From the NCBI GenBank assembly GCA_015698045.1, contig BLAL01000086.1, positions 661,573 through 725,572 on the forward strand: a stretch of 64,000 bases of DNA. The letters are read 5' to 3'. The notes beneath the pieces are model-generated. The model was not told the origin of the DNA and searched no databases. It saw nothing but the letters and a program-made list of their open reading frames with translations. Numbering within the stretch: position 1 is the stretch's first letter; each line of letters begins with the position of its first letter. The stretch comes from Rhizophagus clarus. Lineage: Eukaryota > Glomeromycota > Glomeromycetes > Glomerales > Glomeraceae. This document shows positions 43,875 through 54,906 of the stretch, in pieces. The position numbers and the translations under genes were made by a program.

Positions 43875-45572
43875 ATGGGCCGACCAAGTAATATTTGAAT
43901 ACTTTTTGATTCCTTTTTTTTTTTTTGAATTGCTTTAATGCCATCTATATAATAGAATCGAATACGAAATCAAAACCCACGCAAAGTTGCGCAAAAACTG
44001 CTCAAAGTTGGAGAATTAATCATGCTCGAAAAACTATAACAAGAAAAGATAATGAAATTAACAATGATGATGATATTAGCGACGAAAATGATGAGAGTTT
44101 TCTCAGAAGTCAGCCATAGAAATCTTATTTTATGAATTTAATGAATTTTGCATTTTTCTTATTTATAATTGATTGAAGATATTAATTTTTACTTAAATAA
44201 ACAATAATAAGACCTTTCCAAAGATCAACAGAATCCCCTCCGTGGTCGTCAAGAACAAGAGAGAGACCTTCAGCAGAATCCCCTCCGTAGTCGCCAAGAA
44301 CAAGAGAGAGACCTTCAGCAGAATCCCCTCTGTGGTCGCCAAGAACAAGAGAGAGACCTTCAGCAGAATCCCCTCCGTGGTCATCAAGAACAAGAGAGAG
44401 ACCTTCAGCAGAATCCCCTCCGTGGCCGTCAAGAACAAGAGAAAGACCTTCAGCAGAATCCCCTCCATGGTCGTCAAGAACAAGAGAGAGACCTTCAGCA
44501 GAATCCCCTCCGTGGCCGTCAAGATGAAATAGAGAATAGAGAAAGAGTTAAAAGAAGAAGAAACGAAAGAGGAAAAGACGACGATGATGATGATAACTAT
44601 TCTGGTAAATCTTGTTAATAAAATATTTTTTTCATACATAAATATCTTCATTTGTTAGTTATTAATATACGAATATGACGTCCAGTTCCCCCTCAGTTCA
44701 AATCGATGACAAACCAATTGCAAATCTGCAATTGGTTAGTCGAAAATCCGGCTATCCTACAATTAGCCACCCAAATGCTAAATATGAAAGATACATCACA
44801 ATTAGCACCGGCAGTGCACGCATCATCCGCATCATCCGCATCATCTGAACACGTAAACTACGTAAGCGTTTATCGTATTCCTTGTATTGATTACATTGTT
44901 GTGACTTGATAATTTTCATGGATATCAAAACTTTTTTATTATTATTTAGGAAAAGTACCGTCTGATTGATGAGGAAATTAAATGTCTTTTTTTAAGATCG
45001 CGCTTCCCGCCATGCCATCTTTTTGAAAAACTTGTAAGAAAAGTTTTTCCTGAATTGGAAGCCTACAGTAGCACGGCAAGATCAATCGTAGATCGATGTA
45101 GAAGATCTTTTTCCGATTATAGATACCAACTTAGGGTGTCGATCGAAGAATTAGTGCGAGAATTTCAAAGTAAATCGGAAAGGTAACCAATGTAATCTTA
45201 TTGTATTTATAATTGTATTTATAATTAGTAGTGTCAATATGAATTTCATTCTTTCCTCTTTTTTTTCTCTTTTAAAGAAGAGGAACCACAGTTTCTGAAG
45301 TTGAAATTAACGATTTCATTTCACGTGATGTCGTTATTAAAAGAATTTTTAACCAGTACTTTACTGCGGTTGATGTCTCCGAGATACCCGAAATAACAAT
45401 GAACAAACTGATAGAATTCTCAAAAGAATGTTTTAATATTGCATGGGAAGGAAGGGATGAAACAAATACCAGGGTTTTTTATGACCAAATAAAAACCCTG
45501 GATAAGAATACGGAAGTTTTAGAAATCCCATCTCGTAGTGGGAGGAATTTTGCTAGCTCACTGAAATTTTAA
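43875..45572 (+). CDS. Six-exon accessory protein, 416 residues (paralogue of 57826-59411)
   Basis: Exons 43875-43887, 43956-44096, 44212-44604, 44686-44861, 44950-45182 and 45278-45572 give an uninterrupted frame. The exon 2 donor (GTTTTC) is weak. The N-terminus (MGRPKSNTKSKPTQSC) is basic. Residues about 55-155 are seven copies of a 15-residue repeat (RGRQEQERDLQQNPL), then an acidic run. The conserved C-terminal part starts QFKSMTNQLQICNWLV and includes YRLIDEEIKCLFLRSRFPP, SFSDYRYQLR and EVEINDFISRDVVIKRIF, ending EIPSRSGRNFASSLKF. No known domain was recognised. The paralogue shares intron positions and C-terminus but not the repeat. Its next neighbour in the same direction is the gene at 46007. 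Possible transposon accessory gene. Confidence 0.7.
44225..44525 (+). repeat. Coding minisatellite, 45-bp unit, about 7 copies
   Basis: GAATCCCCTCCGTGG... recurs every 45 bp from 44231. The unit is a multiple of 3, so copy-number changes keep the frame. All three forward frames and one reverse frame stay open across it. The frame that joins to flanking exons reads RGRQEQERDLQQNPL. Confidence 0.9.
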
Positions 45573-46006
45573 AAAATAAAAAAAAATGTATTTTAAAAAA
45601 TGCAAATTGCTGTGATAGTAAATATTTTTTGTATATTATTGATGTGTACTTATTATGATGCGATGATATATAAGTTAATATCATCATTGAGAATTCTTTT
45701 TTTTTTAGCGAGTCACAAATAATAAATATAGGTGGTAATTACGGATTTTATGGATACGGCATTACGTAATTAACCTCTATTGGAATGTATGTATAATGTA
45801 GATCGACTATTGGACGTTATAATGAGTATGGCATAAAATGCCACATCATGCCATTTTAATTATGTCAATATAATGTAATTACGTGGAAATATTTACATTA
45901 AAAAACGAAAATTTGTTTCTTTCTTAAACTTATTACCTCACTTTCTTTAAATTTATTACCACTTTCCTTATTACCTTCCTCCCTATAAATTTTCTCTATT
46001 CCACAA
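45573..46006. other. Intergenic between two plus-strand genes
   Basis: AT-rich with a pyrimidine-rich stretch before the next ATG. It probably holds the promoter of the gene at 46007; no specific motif was recognised. Confidence 0.35.
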
Positions 46007-47463
46007 ATGTCTTCCTCAACAAGTATAATTAATGTTTAATTTATTATATATTGTGTAGTATGATCAATATTTTTTTACTGATTTTTTTTTTAAAGACACA
46101 GGCGATAAAAGAGAAGATAACAATGATGATGCTAAAAAGGTTAAAAAGATTAAGAAAGGTATAGTATTATAATATTATGAAGAGTTTGCACTGTTAGTTC
46201 ATTCTATTAATGTTCATGTTTTGTTAAATTCTACTAGATAATGATGAACTTGCGGCAACTGTCACTGATAAATTAAATACAAACGTATTCAACCTTTCAT
46301 TTGCATTATGGAACATTTTACGAGGAACCGATGTGAAAACATTTACAATGAACGTTGATACCGGTTTGATACAGCTTATGAAATCAGGCGGTGTATTACA
46401 CGTTCGATCAGCAAATGACTCTACTAGTACTCTTGAGACGAAAGCAAATGAGGTTTCAATTCCGTATAATTTTAGTCGAATAGGTTCAGATAACCGAAAG
46501 GTTGGAGATCTTGGAATTAAAGTTGAATACTTTAATAAACCTGTTAAATTACTTAATACTGCTGCTGAATTAGTAGCTAAAGATCTTTATCGGCTTCTTC
46601 AGTACAGCGAAAGACTTCCAGACAATCCACCTTCCCGAGATAATTTGATCTTTAAACATTCTGAAGATTATAGAAATCGTCTCATAGAATACTTAAGTTC
46701 TATTAATCATAAGGATGAATTTTCTACCTTCAAAGGTGCTATTTCAATAGACTTAAATAAAATGGAAAGTACCTCTTCTGACACAATAATTATTGATGAG
46801 GCAGATGCTACTGGTAATGATTTTGGATTTTTGGAAGAACAAACGTATTCATTAGAGTCTCTTTTATCTGTAAATAAAGAAGAAAGAAACATCAAATTAA
46901 AAGAAGCTATAAAAAATTTATTATCGCGCGTCTGGTATTCGATCAATAGTCTGGTGAAAGATACAATTTTCCAAGAAGTCGTTCGAAGACGCCAACTTAG
47001 ATTCCTTGTTTCTATGGTACGTTCATATAGGACATTGGAACTATTTTGCGCTTTAAAACCTCGTAAACAAGGCCAGACAATCAAGTCACAGGTTACAAAA
47101 AAGATTTTAAAGAAGAGCAATGGCCGATTAGACGAAAAGGATTTAACGTTGTATTTACAGAGAGGATTCCGAATCGAAAGGGTATTAAATTCCATTGGAG
47201 TTAAATGGAATATTTTAGATGCAATTGACAACCTCACTCCTTGCTTTTTTACTAGTACTATTAATGGTTGTCAAAATTTCGAAATTTGGCTAGAAATAAT
47301 TCTAAGCAATGAAGTGATCTCGTATAATGAAGCAGAAATTAGATATAAACAATTTAAGGCAACCTTGGCAAATGAAAGAGTCATGTGTATAAAACAGGCG
47401 TGTGGGGACTGTGGAGTTGAATTTCAACCGCCAAGCGTAAAAGAATTTAATTTTGATTTTTAG
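46007..47463 (+). CDS. Three-exon protein of unknown function, 434 residues
   Basis: Exons 46007-46022, 46096-46158 and 46238-47463 join in frame without interruption. The protein opens MSSSTNTGDKREDNNDDAKK, a short charged, Lys-rich start encoded by two tiny exons. It continues as a mostly helical-looking body (NVFNLSFALWNILRGTDVKT, KLLNTAAELVAKDLYRLLQ). Toward the end it is basic (EVVRRRQLRFLV, KPRKQGQTIKSQVTKKIL) and finishes with CIKQACGDCGVEF, a possible metal-binding CxxC. I recognise no domain. The same exon style, a tiny first exon starting MSS followed by a basic second exon, is seen at 61973. An accessory transposon protein is one possibility, a nuclear protein another. Confidence 0.7.
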
Positions 47464-47690
47464 ATAAAAAAAGCAAACTTAATATTTTTGTATACTTTAA
47501 TATAAATACTGTATCAATATAAATATAGCAATATAGCAAGCATTTTATTGCAATTTTAAGAATCAACGAATAAATAAATTTTCATATTTTATTGCAGAAG
47601 AAAAAATTGGAATAAGCTATAAGTTTGTTTAGTGACGATGTTAATATATAGTAATTTGAACCATTTTTTTTATGCTTGTAAAGGAGATTT
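47464..47690. other. 3' flank
   Basis: AT-rich trailing sequence of the three-exon gene. No gene is seen. Confidence 0.35.
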
Positions 47691-47694
47691 TTTT

Positions 47695-48560
47695 TCTTTT
47701 TGTAGACGGCCAATTTATCAGTTATTTGGACAGAACTTCTTCAACAGGAAAAAAAAAAAATTTTTTTCAATTAATTGACCATTACAAATTGTTCGGGTTT
47801 CCTTTTTTTTTAAACTAAATGTTCGTTTTTTCCCTTTTTTAGGCGATTTTTCGGTGATATCAACAAGTAAAAAAAAAAAAATAATAATAATTAAAGTCTT
47901 TTTTTATATTTAACGGACATTATTAAATGTGTTCTCTTTTTTTAGACGGGTTTTTCAGGTATTGGGTGGGATAAGTAAAAATTTGTTTTTTTTTAGTTTT
48001 TTTATTTTAACGAACATTCATTTTTTTTTCCTTTTTTTAAATAATTTAATTCTTTGCTGAATTCTTTCTGTAGGTCGCAACTTCGGCACTTGGACTGAAT
48101 TAGATTTCTTTTTTTATAGGCAATTCGGCTCCTTGATGGACTTAAGCTTTTTTTGTGGGTTTCCGCTTGGCTTCTTGGATAGGATTTGAATTTTTTTTGA
48201 AAGTATTTTAATACAACTTAGGCCCTTTCTTGGACTGGAATAGACTTTTTAAAGGACTTTTCACATCAGCTTCTTGGGCTTGAATGTTTGATCTCTTGAA
48301 TGTTTGATCTCTGCGTTTTATAGGAACTCGACTCTTGGATGTTGTAAGCGGAAGTGATTTGATTTCTTTAACTGGTGAAAGAAACGTTACTACATTTTGT
48401 TTCTTTGATTTTTAGGAAATCAGTCTCCTGGACAATAATCGAATAGGAGAGAGAATTATCTTATTTCTTTAAATTGATTAAAAAATATTACTAACATTTT
48501 TTTACTTTATTTTTAGAAATTTGGTCTCTTAGATGATTGACTTTTTGAATTCATGCTAAG
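47695..48560 (+). repeat. Diverged array of acceptor-like T-tracts plus about 30-nt blocks
   Basis: At irregular steps (47704, 47843, 47949, 48074, 48118, 48323, 48416 and 48518) a T-rich tract ends in TAG and is followed by a related block (consensus near G.AATTCGGCTCTTGGATGG). Several blocks end at GTAA (for example CAACAAGTAAAA, GATAAGTAAAA, GTTGTAAGCGG). The layout matches the exon-plus-intron arrays elsewhere in the window but is far more diverged. Confidence 0.55.
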
Positions 48561-48620
48561 TGTATTGCTACTGTATATTTTTTGGAAATATTTATTACTA
48601 TTTCTACTTTTTTTAGATTA

Positions 48621-48641
48621 ATTTCGGGAGGACCCCGAAAT
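48621..48641. repeat. Short palindrome containing an AGGACCCC-like motif
   Basis: ATTTCGGGAGGACCCCGAAAT can fold as an 8-bp stem with a 5-nt loop. The right half looks like the AGGACCCCGAA terminus of elements A and B, but no partner end was found in the window. Confidence 0.5.
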
Positions 48642-48644
48642 ATA

Positions 48645-48945
48645 TATAATAGTTAGAAAAAATAAGCAAACTAATCTCCCGACTTTATCATATAATTATT
48701 GGAGACTAATTTTTTTCATGATAAAGTAAAATAGTTTAAATAAAATTTTCGACATTGAAAAGAAATCCATAAGGATGAAAAGAATCAATCCTTAGAGATA
48801 TTTATTTATTTTATTTATAATAGATTTAATTATTCATTTTTATCTATTAATTACGTGTTAACAGATGTATTTAATTTGTCTTATCTCATATATAATAATT
48901 ATTACATATTCAATTGGGAATAAATTAAAATTAATTGTTTTCGCT
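48645..48945. other. AT-rich spacer
   Basis: No gene or repeat is supported. Confidence 0.35.
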
Positions 48946-48949
48946 TTCC

Positions 48950-49860
48950 CAATTTACCCAGAAGTTCAAAACCTACAAAAGAAAGTAAAAAGAAACGTTA
49001 GTTAACGTTCTAATGAAATAGAAATAAAAAAAATCAAAATTTCGCAACAGACATTGCAAAGCCTACTATTCCACACCATTAAATCTTTTTCTTTACTGCG
49101 CAAAAATTTTCTCTTTATTTGTTCTTTCTCTTTTCTCAAAAATTACTTTTTCAAAATTATTAAATTATTTCTTCCCCCTTTCTCGTAATTACTCTCATCC
49201 ATCTCAAAAGCCCAAACCTAAAAAAAGAAAATAAAAAAGAACTTTAATTAAGGACCTCTACCCTTCAAAGTGGAGAGTCCTAGCCATGTTTCAAATTAAA
49301 TAAAAACAAAAAAAATATATATATATCAAATTGCGTTACCATTTCGGCATTTCAGTATTCTGAACCTGAATCTACAGAAAAAAATATAATAAGAAACGTA
49401 ATTATACGTTTCTCATTAAAAATATTGAAGGAAATCAAAGCTTCGCGAAACTTCAGTTTCCGCTCACACCTGAAAATCCAAACCTTAAAAAAAAGATTAA
49501 AGAAACATTAGTTGGCATTTCAAATTAAATAAAATAAAAAAAAAGTTAAGGTTTCGCAACACCATTGCGAAACTTACCATCTTCAACATTTCAGTGTCTT
49601 AAATCTAAAAAAAAAACACATAACAAGAAACATAAATATACGTTTATATATATATATATTATTAAAAAAAAGATTAAAGTTTTGCAACGAGCGTTGCAAA
49701 ACTTACCGTTTTCACTTTTCCATTAAATCTAAAGTCTGAAACTACAAAAAGAAAAAAAAGCAACATAAATTAATATTTCTAATTAAATAAAAATAAAAAA
49801 AGCAGTTTCGTGAAGCTTACCATACTTTACAGAAACCTTGAAAATATGAGCGATGTTGAA
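48950..49860 (-). repeat. Array of micro-exon-like units with donor-side hairpins
   Basis: Read on the minus strand, each unit has a T-rich tract ending in TAG or AAG, a block of about 27-35 nt (such as ATTTAAGACACTGAAATGTT), then a donor in the best units. In the best units the donor is GTAAGTTTCGCAAYG followed by its inverted copy (GTTGCGAAAC). Units are seen near 49815, 49700, 49580, 49450, 49340 and 49060, with a step of about 115-125 bp. The hairpin is strong in the units at 49553-49585 and 49675-49710 and decayed in others. The blocks do not share an obvious open frame. Confidence 0.6.
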
Positions 49861-49899
49861 TTGATACGGGTACGATATAAATTTCATGTCATAATGGTA

Positions 49900-50300
49900 T
49901 CAATTTCTGTGATGATATTGTTATAATGTTGATTTGATATCGTTACTTCATCACCATAATTTATCGCGAAAATATCGTGACGATATCTATTCAAAAGAAT
50001 ATCAAATCGGCACAGCCTTGATATCATTACGATGTTGGTAATTTCAAAAAAAAAGGATGATATATTTGCGATATTGATTTGATATCGTCACTTCATCCCA
50101 CAATTTATCGCCGAGATATCGTGACAACATTTATTTAAAAAAATATCTGATCGGTATAGTCTTGATATCGTTACGATATTGGTAATTTCAGGGATAAAAA
50201 AAGATGTATTTACGATATTGATTTGATATCGTCACTTCATTGCCGCAACTCATTTGTGGTATCGCAACTCATCTGCAATACCGCAAATATTAAACTTTTT
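49900..50300. repeat. Tandem repeat, period about 142-150 bp, GATATCGT-rich
   Basis: The core TTGATTTGATATCGTCACTT followed by CATC/GCCACAATTTATCGC..GATATCGTGACGA recurs near 49932, 50080 and 50215. The same GATATCGT vocabulary appears at 31.6-31.9 kb. Confidence 0.7.
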
Positions 50301-50374
50301 TTTTTTTTTTACAACTTTTATATGTATAACGTGCTGCCATATTATTAAAATAAAATTCTGATATTTTTATACGA

Positions 50375-50542
50375 TTAAGCAAGATTACATAAAAATATAC
50401 TATGGACTTTGACTACTTCCGTATGTCGCCGCCACAGAGGTTGTTGAGATTGCGGTTGCAAAGGCTTCCAAATTTTAATAAGAGAATTCTTTTTACGAAT
50501 TTCTTGTTCTTGTATAGGTTTATTACGATATTGAGAAGACAT
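50375..50542 (-). pseudogene. Truncated copy of the start of the gene at 53745
   Basis: The ATG at 50542 opens MSSQYRNKPIQEQEIRKKNS, then LIKIWKPLQPQSQQPLW. It parallels MSSQDLDKEQGIRKKGSLIK and HWQPSQPQ of the gene at 53745 and then runs out after a few dozen codons. Its upstream DNA (TTGATCTTACCACATCATGA) also matches that gene's promoter region, so this is a partial duplicate in the same orientation. Confidence 0.65.
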
Positions 50543-50599
50543 TTTTAAAACTTGTTTGATGATGATTCTACAGGTTAAAATGTGAGTCAAAAATTTTTT

Positions 50600-51965
50600 T
50601 TTCTTCTCATTTTTTTTTATTATTATAAATCAATTCTTTCATTCCTTATTTTTGCATTGATCTTACCACATCATGATCGAGTATGATTAATATGGTGGTC
50701 AATTTCGAAAGAAAAAATATATTTTTTTTGATATACTTTGATGTATTTTCCATATGATTTTAGATATTGAGAATTTGGTAAGAGAAGAGTTTTTTTAATT
50801 ACTACTTTAACGAAATGTACTAACACTTGTTCTTTTTTTTAGACAGGTTCAAAGCATGGGATTTCAACTGGAGATCAGGGGTGTAGATTTCGGTGGGTAT
50901 TTTATAACATTTTTTTTTTTAAATCTTTTTTTTTTTAATGTACTATTACTAACAGTTCGTTTCTTTGGAATTTTTCTATTTTGTAAATTATACTAGTAGT
51001 TTATGTATTATTATTTAGCCGTATAATAAAATAATTTATTGGCATTTTAAAATATATTAATCATGTTCTGTCAATCTTTACAAAATTGTGAAAATTATCA
51101 TAAAATGGTTTTAAATACATTGTCAGGATGACATATTTTATGATGTTCTGGTAAGCATCGGAAATGGGTTCTAATGTGGTTTTCAAAATGATTTTTTATT
51201 ATGTAAAATGTCTTTACAACCATATTAAAATTCGAATTTTAAGTACATTTATGATATCATAAAAGTATCATACGATATCTTGAAAAAATTGCCTTGTCCA
51301 GTAAAAGTAGTCTCATTTTATTTACGAATGTATATTTTAATATACAGTATTTGAAATGTATTAGAGACATTATTCTATTCAATACATTTACTAAATTTAT
51401 CGACATGGTTAATAAATTTTTAAAATCGGAACGACTTTAATAATAATTCGTGACGATTTATCGGTAAATTGATCCACGATCGGTAGACGATTATTTGCAT
51501 GATATGTTTACTATTCGGACACAATTCAATACATTTCAGCAAAGAATAAATTATATATATATTAAGCAAAATTATTGATATGAACTTTATTTATGATTAA
51601 AAGTGTTAATAATAAAAGTATTAATAATGTAAATGTTAAGTATAATTACTAAATTATAGCTCTTCTATGCTAAATATTTACTATAAACTATTGATCGAAT
51701 AAAAAAATCAAAGCGCTATAACATTATAAGACCATCAAGTTTCCACGAATATTTATTTTCTATCCCTTTTGTTCTTAGAGTATTAAAAATCTTCCAGAAC
51801 CTTAAAGTATTATCGTCACCACCAGCTCCAGCTACAATGTCCTCTCCATTTGGAGAAATATAAAAATAAAGGACGTGATAAAAATGTAAAATGATACATA
51901 ATAAAAATATATTATATAAAATTTATAATAATGCTTCTCACTAGCCTCCTTAATTTTCAATCTTC
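50600..51965. other. Long intergenic stretch, nothing supported
   Basis: An isolated T-tract/AG plus short block (ACAGGTTCAAAGCATGGG) at 50835-50900 resembles the units at 47.7-48.6 kb. A short minus-strand fragment near 51775-51880 (GEDIVAGAGGDDNTLRFW) has WD40-like wording but is only about 35 codons long. No gene is supported. Confidence 0.4.
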
Positions 51966-51969
51966 TTAG

Positions 51970-53745
51970 TTACTTTTTTTTATGCTTTCTTTGCTCTCTT
52001 TCATCATTATCATTCTTTTCGTCATCATCTTCGGGAAATGACCTTGCAGCACTTATGTAATAATGAGACAGCTCCATTGATCTTGTAACATCTATTTTAT
52101 CAGTACAAGCAAAGTCCAAATTTATTGTGTATAAATCTGTATTTGCCATAAAAAAGTTGCGACGAGCTGTCTTGTCATCATCCACCTCCTCACTTAAACA
52201 TCTAATCCCGTAAATAATAACATTTTGGAGCGCTCTTTCCATTTCTTCTGATAGTTCATTTGAAACACATGTCAACCACTGACGAAATATAGTTGAAACT
52301 GAAACTTTAGATTTTAACTGGGAAATATTATCGTTAGTGCAACTATTCTGATATGTGAAACCTATATTCGACCATAATTCGCTCCTCCATCTATCAAAAA
52401 CTTTTCGAAAACGTTTGCCCATAAAACTAATTTTTTGTTTGTTTTCTTTCTTCTTAGAAAAATGCGGAAATAATTTACTAATTATATCTTCTATCATTGA
52501 ATTTCTAGAAGAATGATCAAGGTGTCGAGTACGAAGGAATAGTGCTCTTAATTCAACGTAAATGATATCTAAGATCCATTTTGGGAGAGAACTATAATTA
52601 TTTTCTAATATTTCACTCATCTGTTTTTGACTATATTCGCGACTGGTTTTAGGTTCCGTATATTTATCTGGAACATTCGCGTTGGGTCTTGGGGAAGGAC
52701 TTCTGGGGTAGTGACGTTCTCTAGTAAAATATTGAGACGGCAACTCCAAATTGTTATTTATGAGTTGTCGTTCAAAATTATCCCTATAATAAAAATAAAT
52801 GGGCTCAGAACATATGAATTATAAATATTACAGATTTACTATATATATTTACATTGGAGTGCGGCTCTTCAAAGGCGGAGAACGCAGCGGGGAATGTGGT
52901 GACGTCGCCGGAGAGGATTCCAGTGATGTTATTGTTGATATGGGACTTTGACTTTTCCTGTATTTCTCGGTCATAAAATTGATATAATCGGGTAAAATTA
53001 GGCCGAATTCATCCGCTATTTTCTTCTTAGTTTTATAGGGATCCGGAGATATATTATTATTTCCTCAATTCTCAAGAACTCCTCTTTTAGCATTTTGTCT
53101 ACAATTATTAAATATCAAGGTAAGTGAACTATTCATATCACAAAAAGAAAGAATAATGAATTTCAATTATAGGTCACCTATTTTTTCTTCATCATCAATT
53201 TGTTGAGGAGGTTGAGGTGGTAATTGAGGTAAGTATTGTTAAGGTTGTTGAGAAGGTGATTGCGACCATTGGTATTCATGATGTGGCCATTGACGTTGCT
53301 GATTTTGTTGAGGTTGTTGAGGTTGTTGAGGCCATTGAGGTAGAGGTGGTTGCGGCCATTGAGGTTGAGATTGTTGAGGTTGTTGAGGCCATTGAGATTG
53401 AGGTGGTTGCGGCCATTGAAATTGAGATTGTTGAGGTTGTTGAGGCCATTGAGATTGAGGTGGTTGCGACCATTGAAATTGATGAGGTTGAGATTGTTGA
53501 GGTTGTCGCGGCCACTGAAGTAGAGTTTGGGGTTGAGATTGTTGCGGTTGTTGAGATTGAGGTTGTTGCGGTTGATGAGATTGAGGTTGTTGCGGTTGTT
53601 GAGATTGGGGTTGTTGCAGCTGTTGAGGTTGTTGCGGCCATTGAGACTGAGGTTGTTGATATTGCGGTTGCGATGGCTGCCAATGTTTAATAAGAGAACC
53701 TTTTTTACGAATTCCTTGTTCTTTATCAAGATCTTGAGAAGACAT
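51970..53745 (-). pseudogene. Gln/Pro-rich gene, three exons, one nonsense and one frameshift
   Basis: Exon 53745-53178 starts MSSQDLDKEQGIRKKGSLIK, continues as long QPQQPQSQWPQ-type repeats, and has an in-frame TAA at 53239-53241 before QYLPQLPPQPPQQIDDEEK. Exon 53098-52853 starts DKMLKEEFLRIEE, needs a frameshift near 53050, then reads ISPDPYKTKKKIADEFGLIL and a Ser/Pro-rich stretch. Exon 52783-51970 is fully open (MDNFERQLINNNLELPSQYF ... KWILDIIYVELRALFLRTRH ... FSKKKENKQKISFMGKRFRK) and ends in an acidic, Lys-rich tail. No known family was recognised. The last exon looks like a folded helical domain with basic patches. A possible transposon accessory gene, only lightly decayed. Confidence 0.6.
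53205..53690. repeat. Coding repeat region (TTGTTGAGG-type units)
   Basis: GAGGTTGTTGAGGCCATTGAG-like units repeat through the Gln/Pro-rich exon. Several long ORFs on both strands here are by-products of the repeat; only the QPQ frame connects to the rest of a gene. Confidence 0.7.
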
Positions 53746-53814
53746 TTTAATGATATCTCAATATAAAAAAAAAAGAAATAATTGAATAAAAAAAAAAAAA
53801 AATTTTTTTTATCC

Positions 53815-54335
53815 CCTTTTTTTTTGCGTTGATCTTACCACATCATGATCGAAAAAATTAATCTTTTTCTTGCATCGTAATTATATCTATGATTAATATG
53901 GTTAATTACGAAAAGAAAAAAAATTCTTTTTGCCATTGATCTTATTACATCATATGATACAGATTTTTTTAAGGAAAAAAAATATGATTAATATAATGAT
54001 GGATATTGTGATTAAATCATGGCCAAGTAAAATTAATATTTTTCTCACATTGTTACGATTAATTTCGAAAATAAGTTTCTTTTTTACCATTGATCTCAAT
54101 AGATTTTCTAAGGAAAAAAATTTGATTAATATAATGACGGACATTGTGATTATCGAGTAAAAATTAATCTTTTTTTCAATTTTTTTCTTTTTTTTAAAAA
54201 TTCTATATCGTGGTTATACCTATTACCAAAAAAAACTTTTTCTGCAAAAAAAGTTGTTTGCATTGATATCATAACACTACGAGTTATCTTTTCCTTGAAC
54301 CTTCTCAAACATCTTAAGTCGTATAATTAATAATT
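53815..54335. repeat. Promoter-side repeats of the Gln/Pro-rich gene
   Basis: TTGATCTTACCACATCATGATCGA (53833) is echoed at about 53936, 54088 and 54262 by related words (CCATTGATCT.A....ATCA, then TTGATTAATATAATGA.GGA). The copies are roughly 110-170 bp apart. A single copy lies upstream of the truncated duplicate at about 50654. Confidence 0.5.
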
Positions 54336-54606
54336 AACCTCTCCTATAAACAGAGAGCAACTTACTTTAATATAAACACGAATACAAAATACGTTAGTAA
54401 TGAGAACGAAAAATAAATTCTTTAGGAAAAAGAGATTATTTAAAGCACTGAACTGAAAGGAATGATTCCTAGGATAGCGAGTAATTTGAACTAAGCCAAA
54501 GTTAGAAACAAGATAGTTTCGGTATCTTCAGGCGGTATGGATGAAGACAATTCACGTATTAGCCCTTGTTCTACAATTGATTTTTATCAAACTCGCTCTA
54601 CATTGA

Positions 54607-54906
54607 TTATTTCAGTTCTGTCTCAACCGATCTCCGGGGAAGAAGCAAAGTAGAAATCAAAGAATGGGAATCATGTATGGAAAAGGAACATCTTAAAAAG
54701 AAAGAGGCAACGGTTCTGCGAGTTAGAAATATCTGAGTAGATGATTCATGCTGAAGCTTCTCTTCTCTCATTTCATCACTGATGCTTTTTCTTATGCGCC
54801 TTATCCAAGAAAGCATCCATTTCCCTTTCCTTCGATGACTTGGTATTCTTGAACTGGTCTTATGCGCATATACTGTATAAAACTTCTGGTCAAATGATCG
54901 TAGCAT
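54607..54906 (-). CDS. Doubtful ORF, 99 residues
   Basis: The frame starts MLRSFDQKFYTVYAHKTSSR and is basic, with a more even base composition than its flanks. It lacks recognisable motifs, introns or relatives in the window. It is listed because it is the only sizeable frame between 53.8 and 55.8 kb. It may be part of an unknown element or chance. Confidence 0.2.
   Translation of the reverse strand: MLRSFDQKFYTVYAHKTSSRIPSHRRKGKWMLSWIRRIRKSISDEMREEKLQHESSTQIFLTRRTVASFFLRCSFSIHDSHSLISTLLLPRRSVETELK

Noticed and set aside
44193-44651. Long minus-strand ORF of 152 codons across the 45-bp minisatellite
   Set aside because: The unit length is a multiple of 3, so several frames stay open. Only the plus-strand QEQERDLQQNPL frame joins flanking exons and matches the intron layout of the paralogue.
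48629-48644. AGGACCCCGAAATATA as left end of another large element spanning 48.6-64 kb
   Set aside because: No inverted partner or 8-bp duplication was found in the window, and the motif is part of a local palindrome.
51775-51880. WD40-like fragment on the minus strand
   Set aside because: It is only about 35 codons long, with no flanking repeats or exons, so it is too short to support a gene.
53217-53690. Plus-strand Val/Glu/Ile-rich ORF and minus-strand Asn/Leu-rich and Thr/Ser-rich ORFs
   Set aside because: They are by-products of the repeat coding Gln/Pro on the minus strand. None connects to exons outside the repeat.
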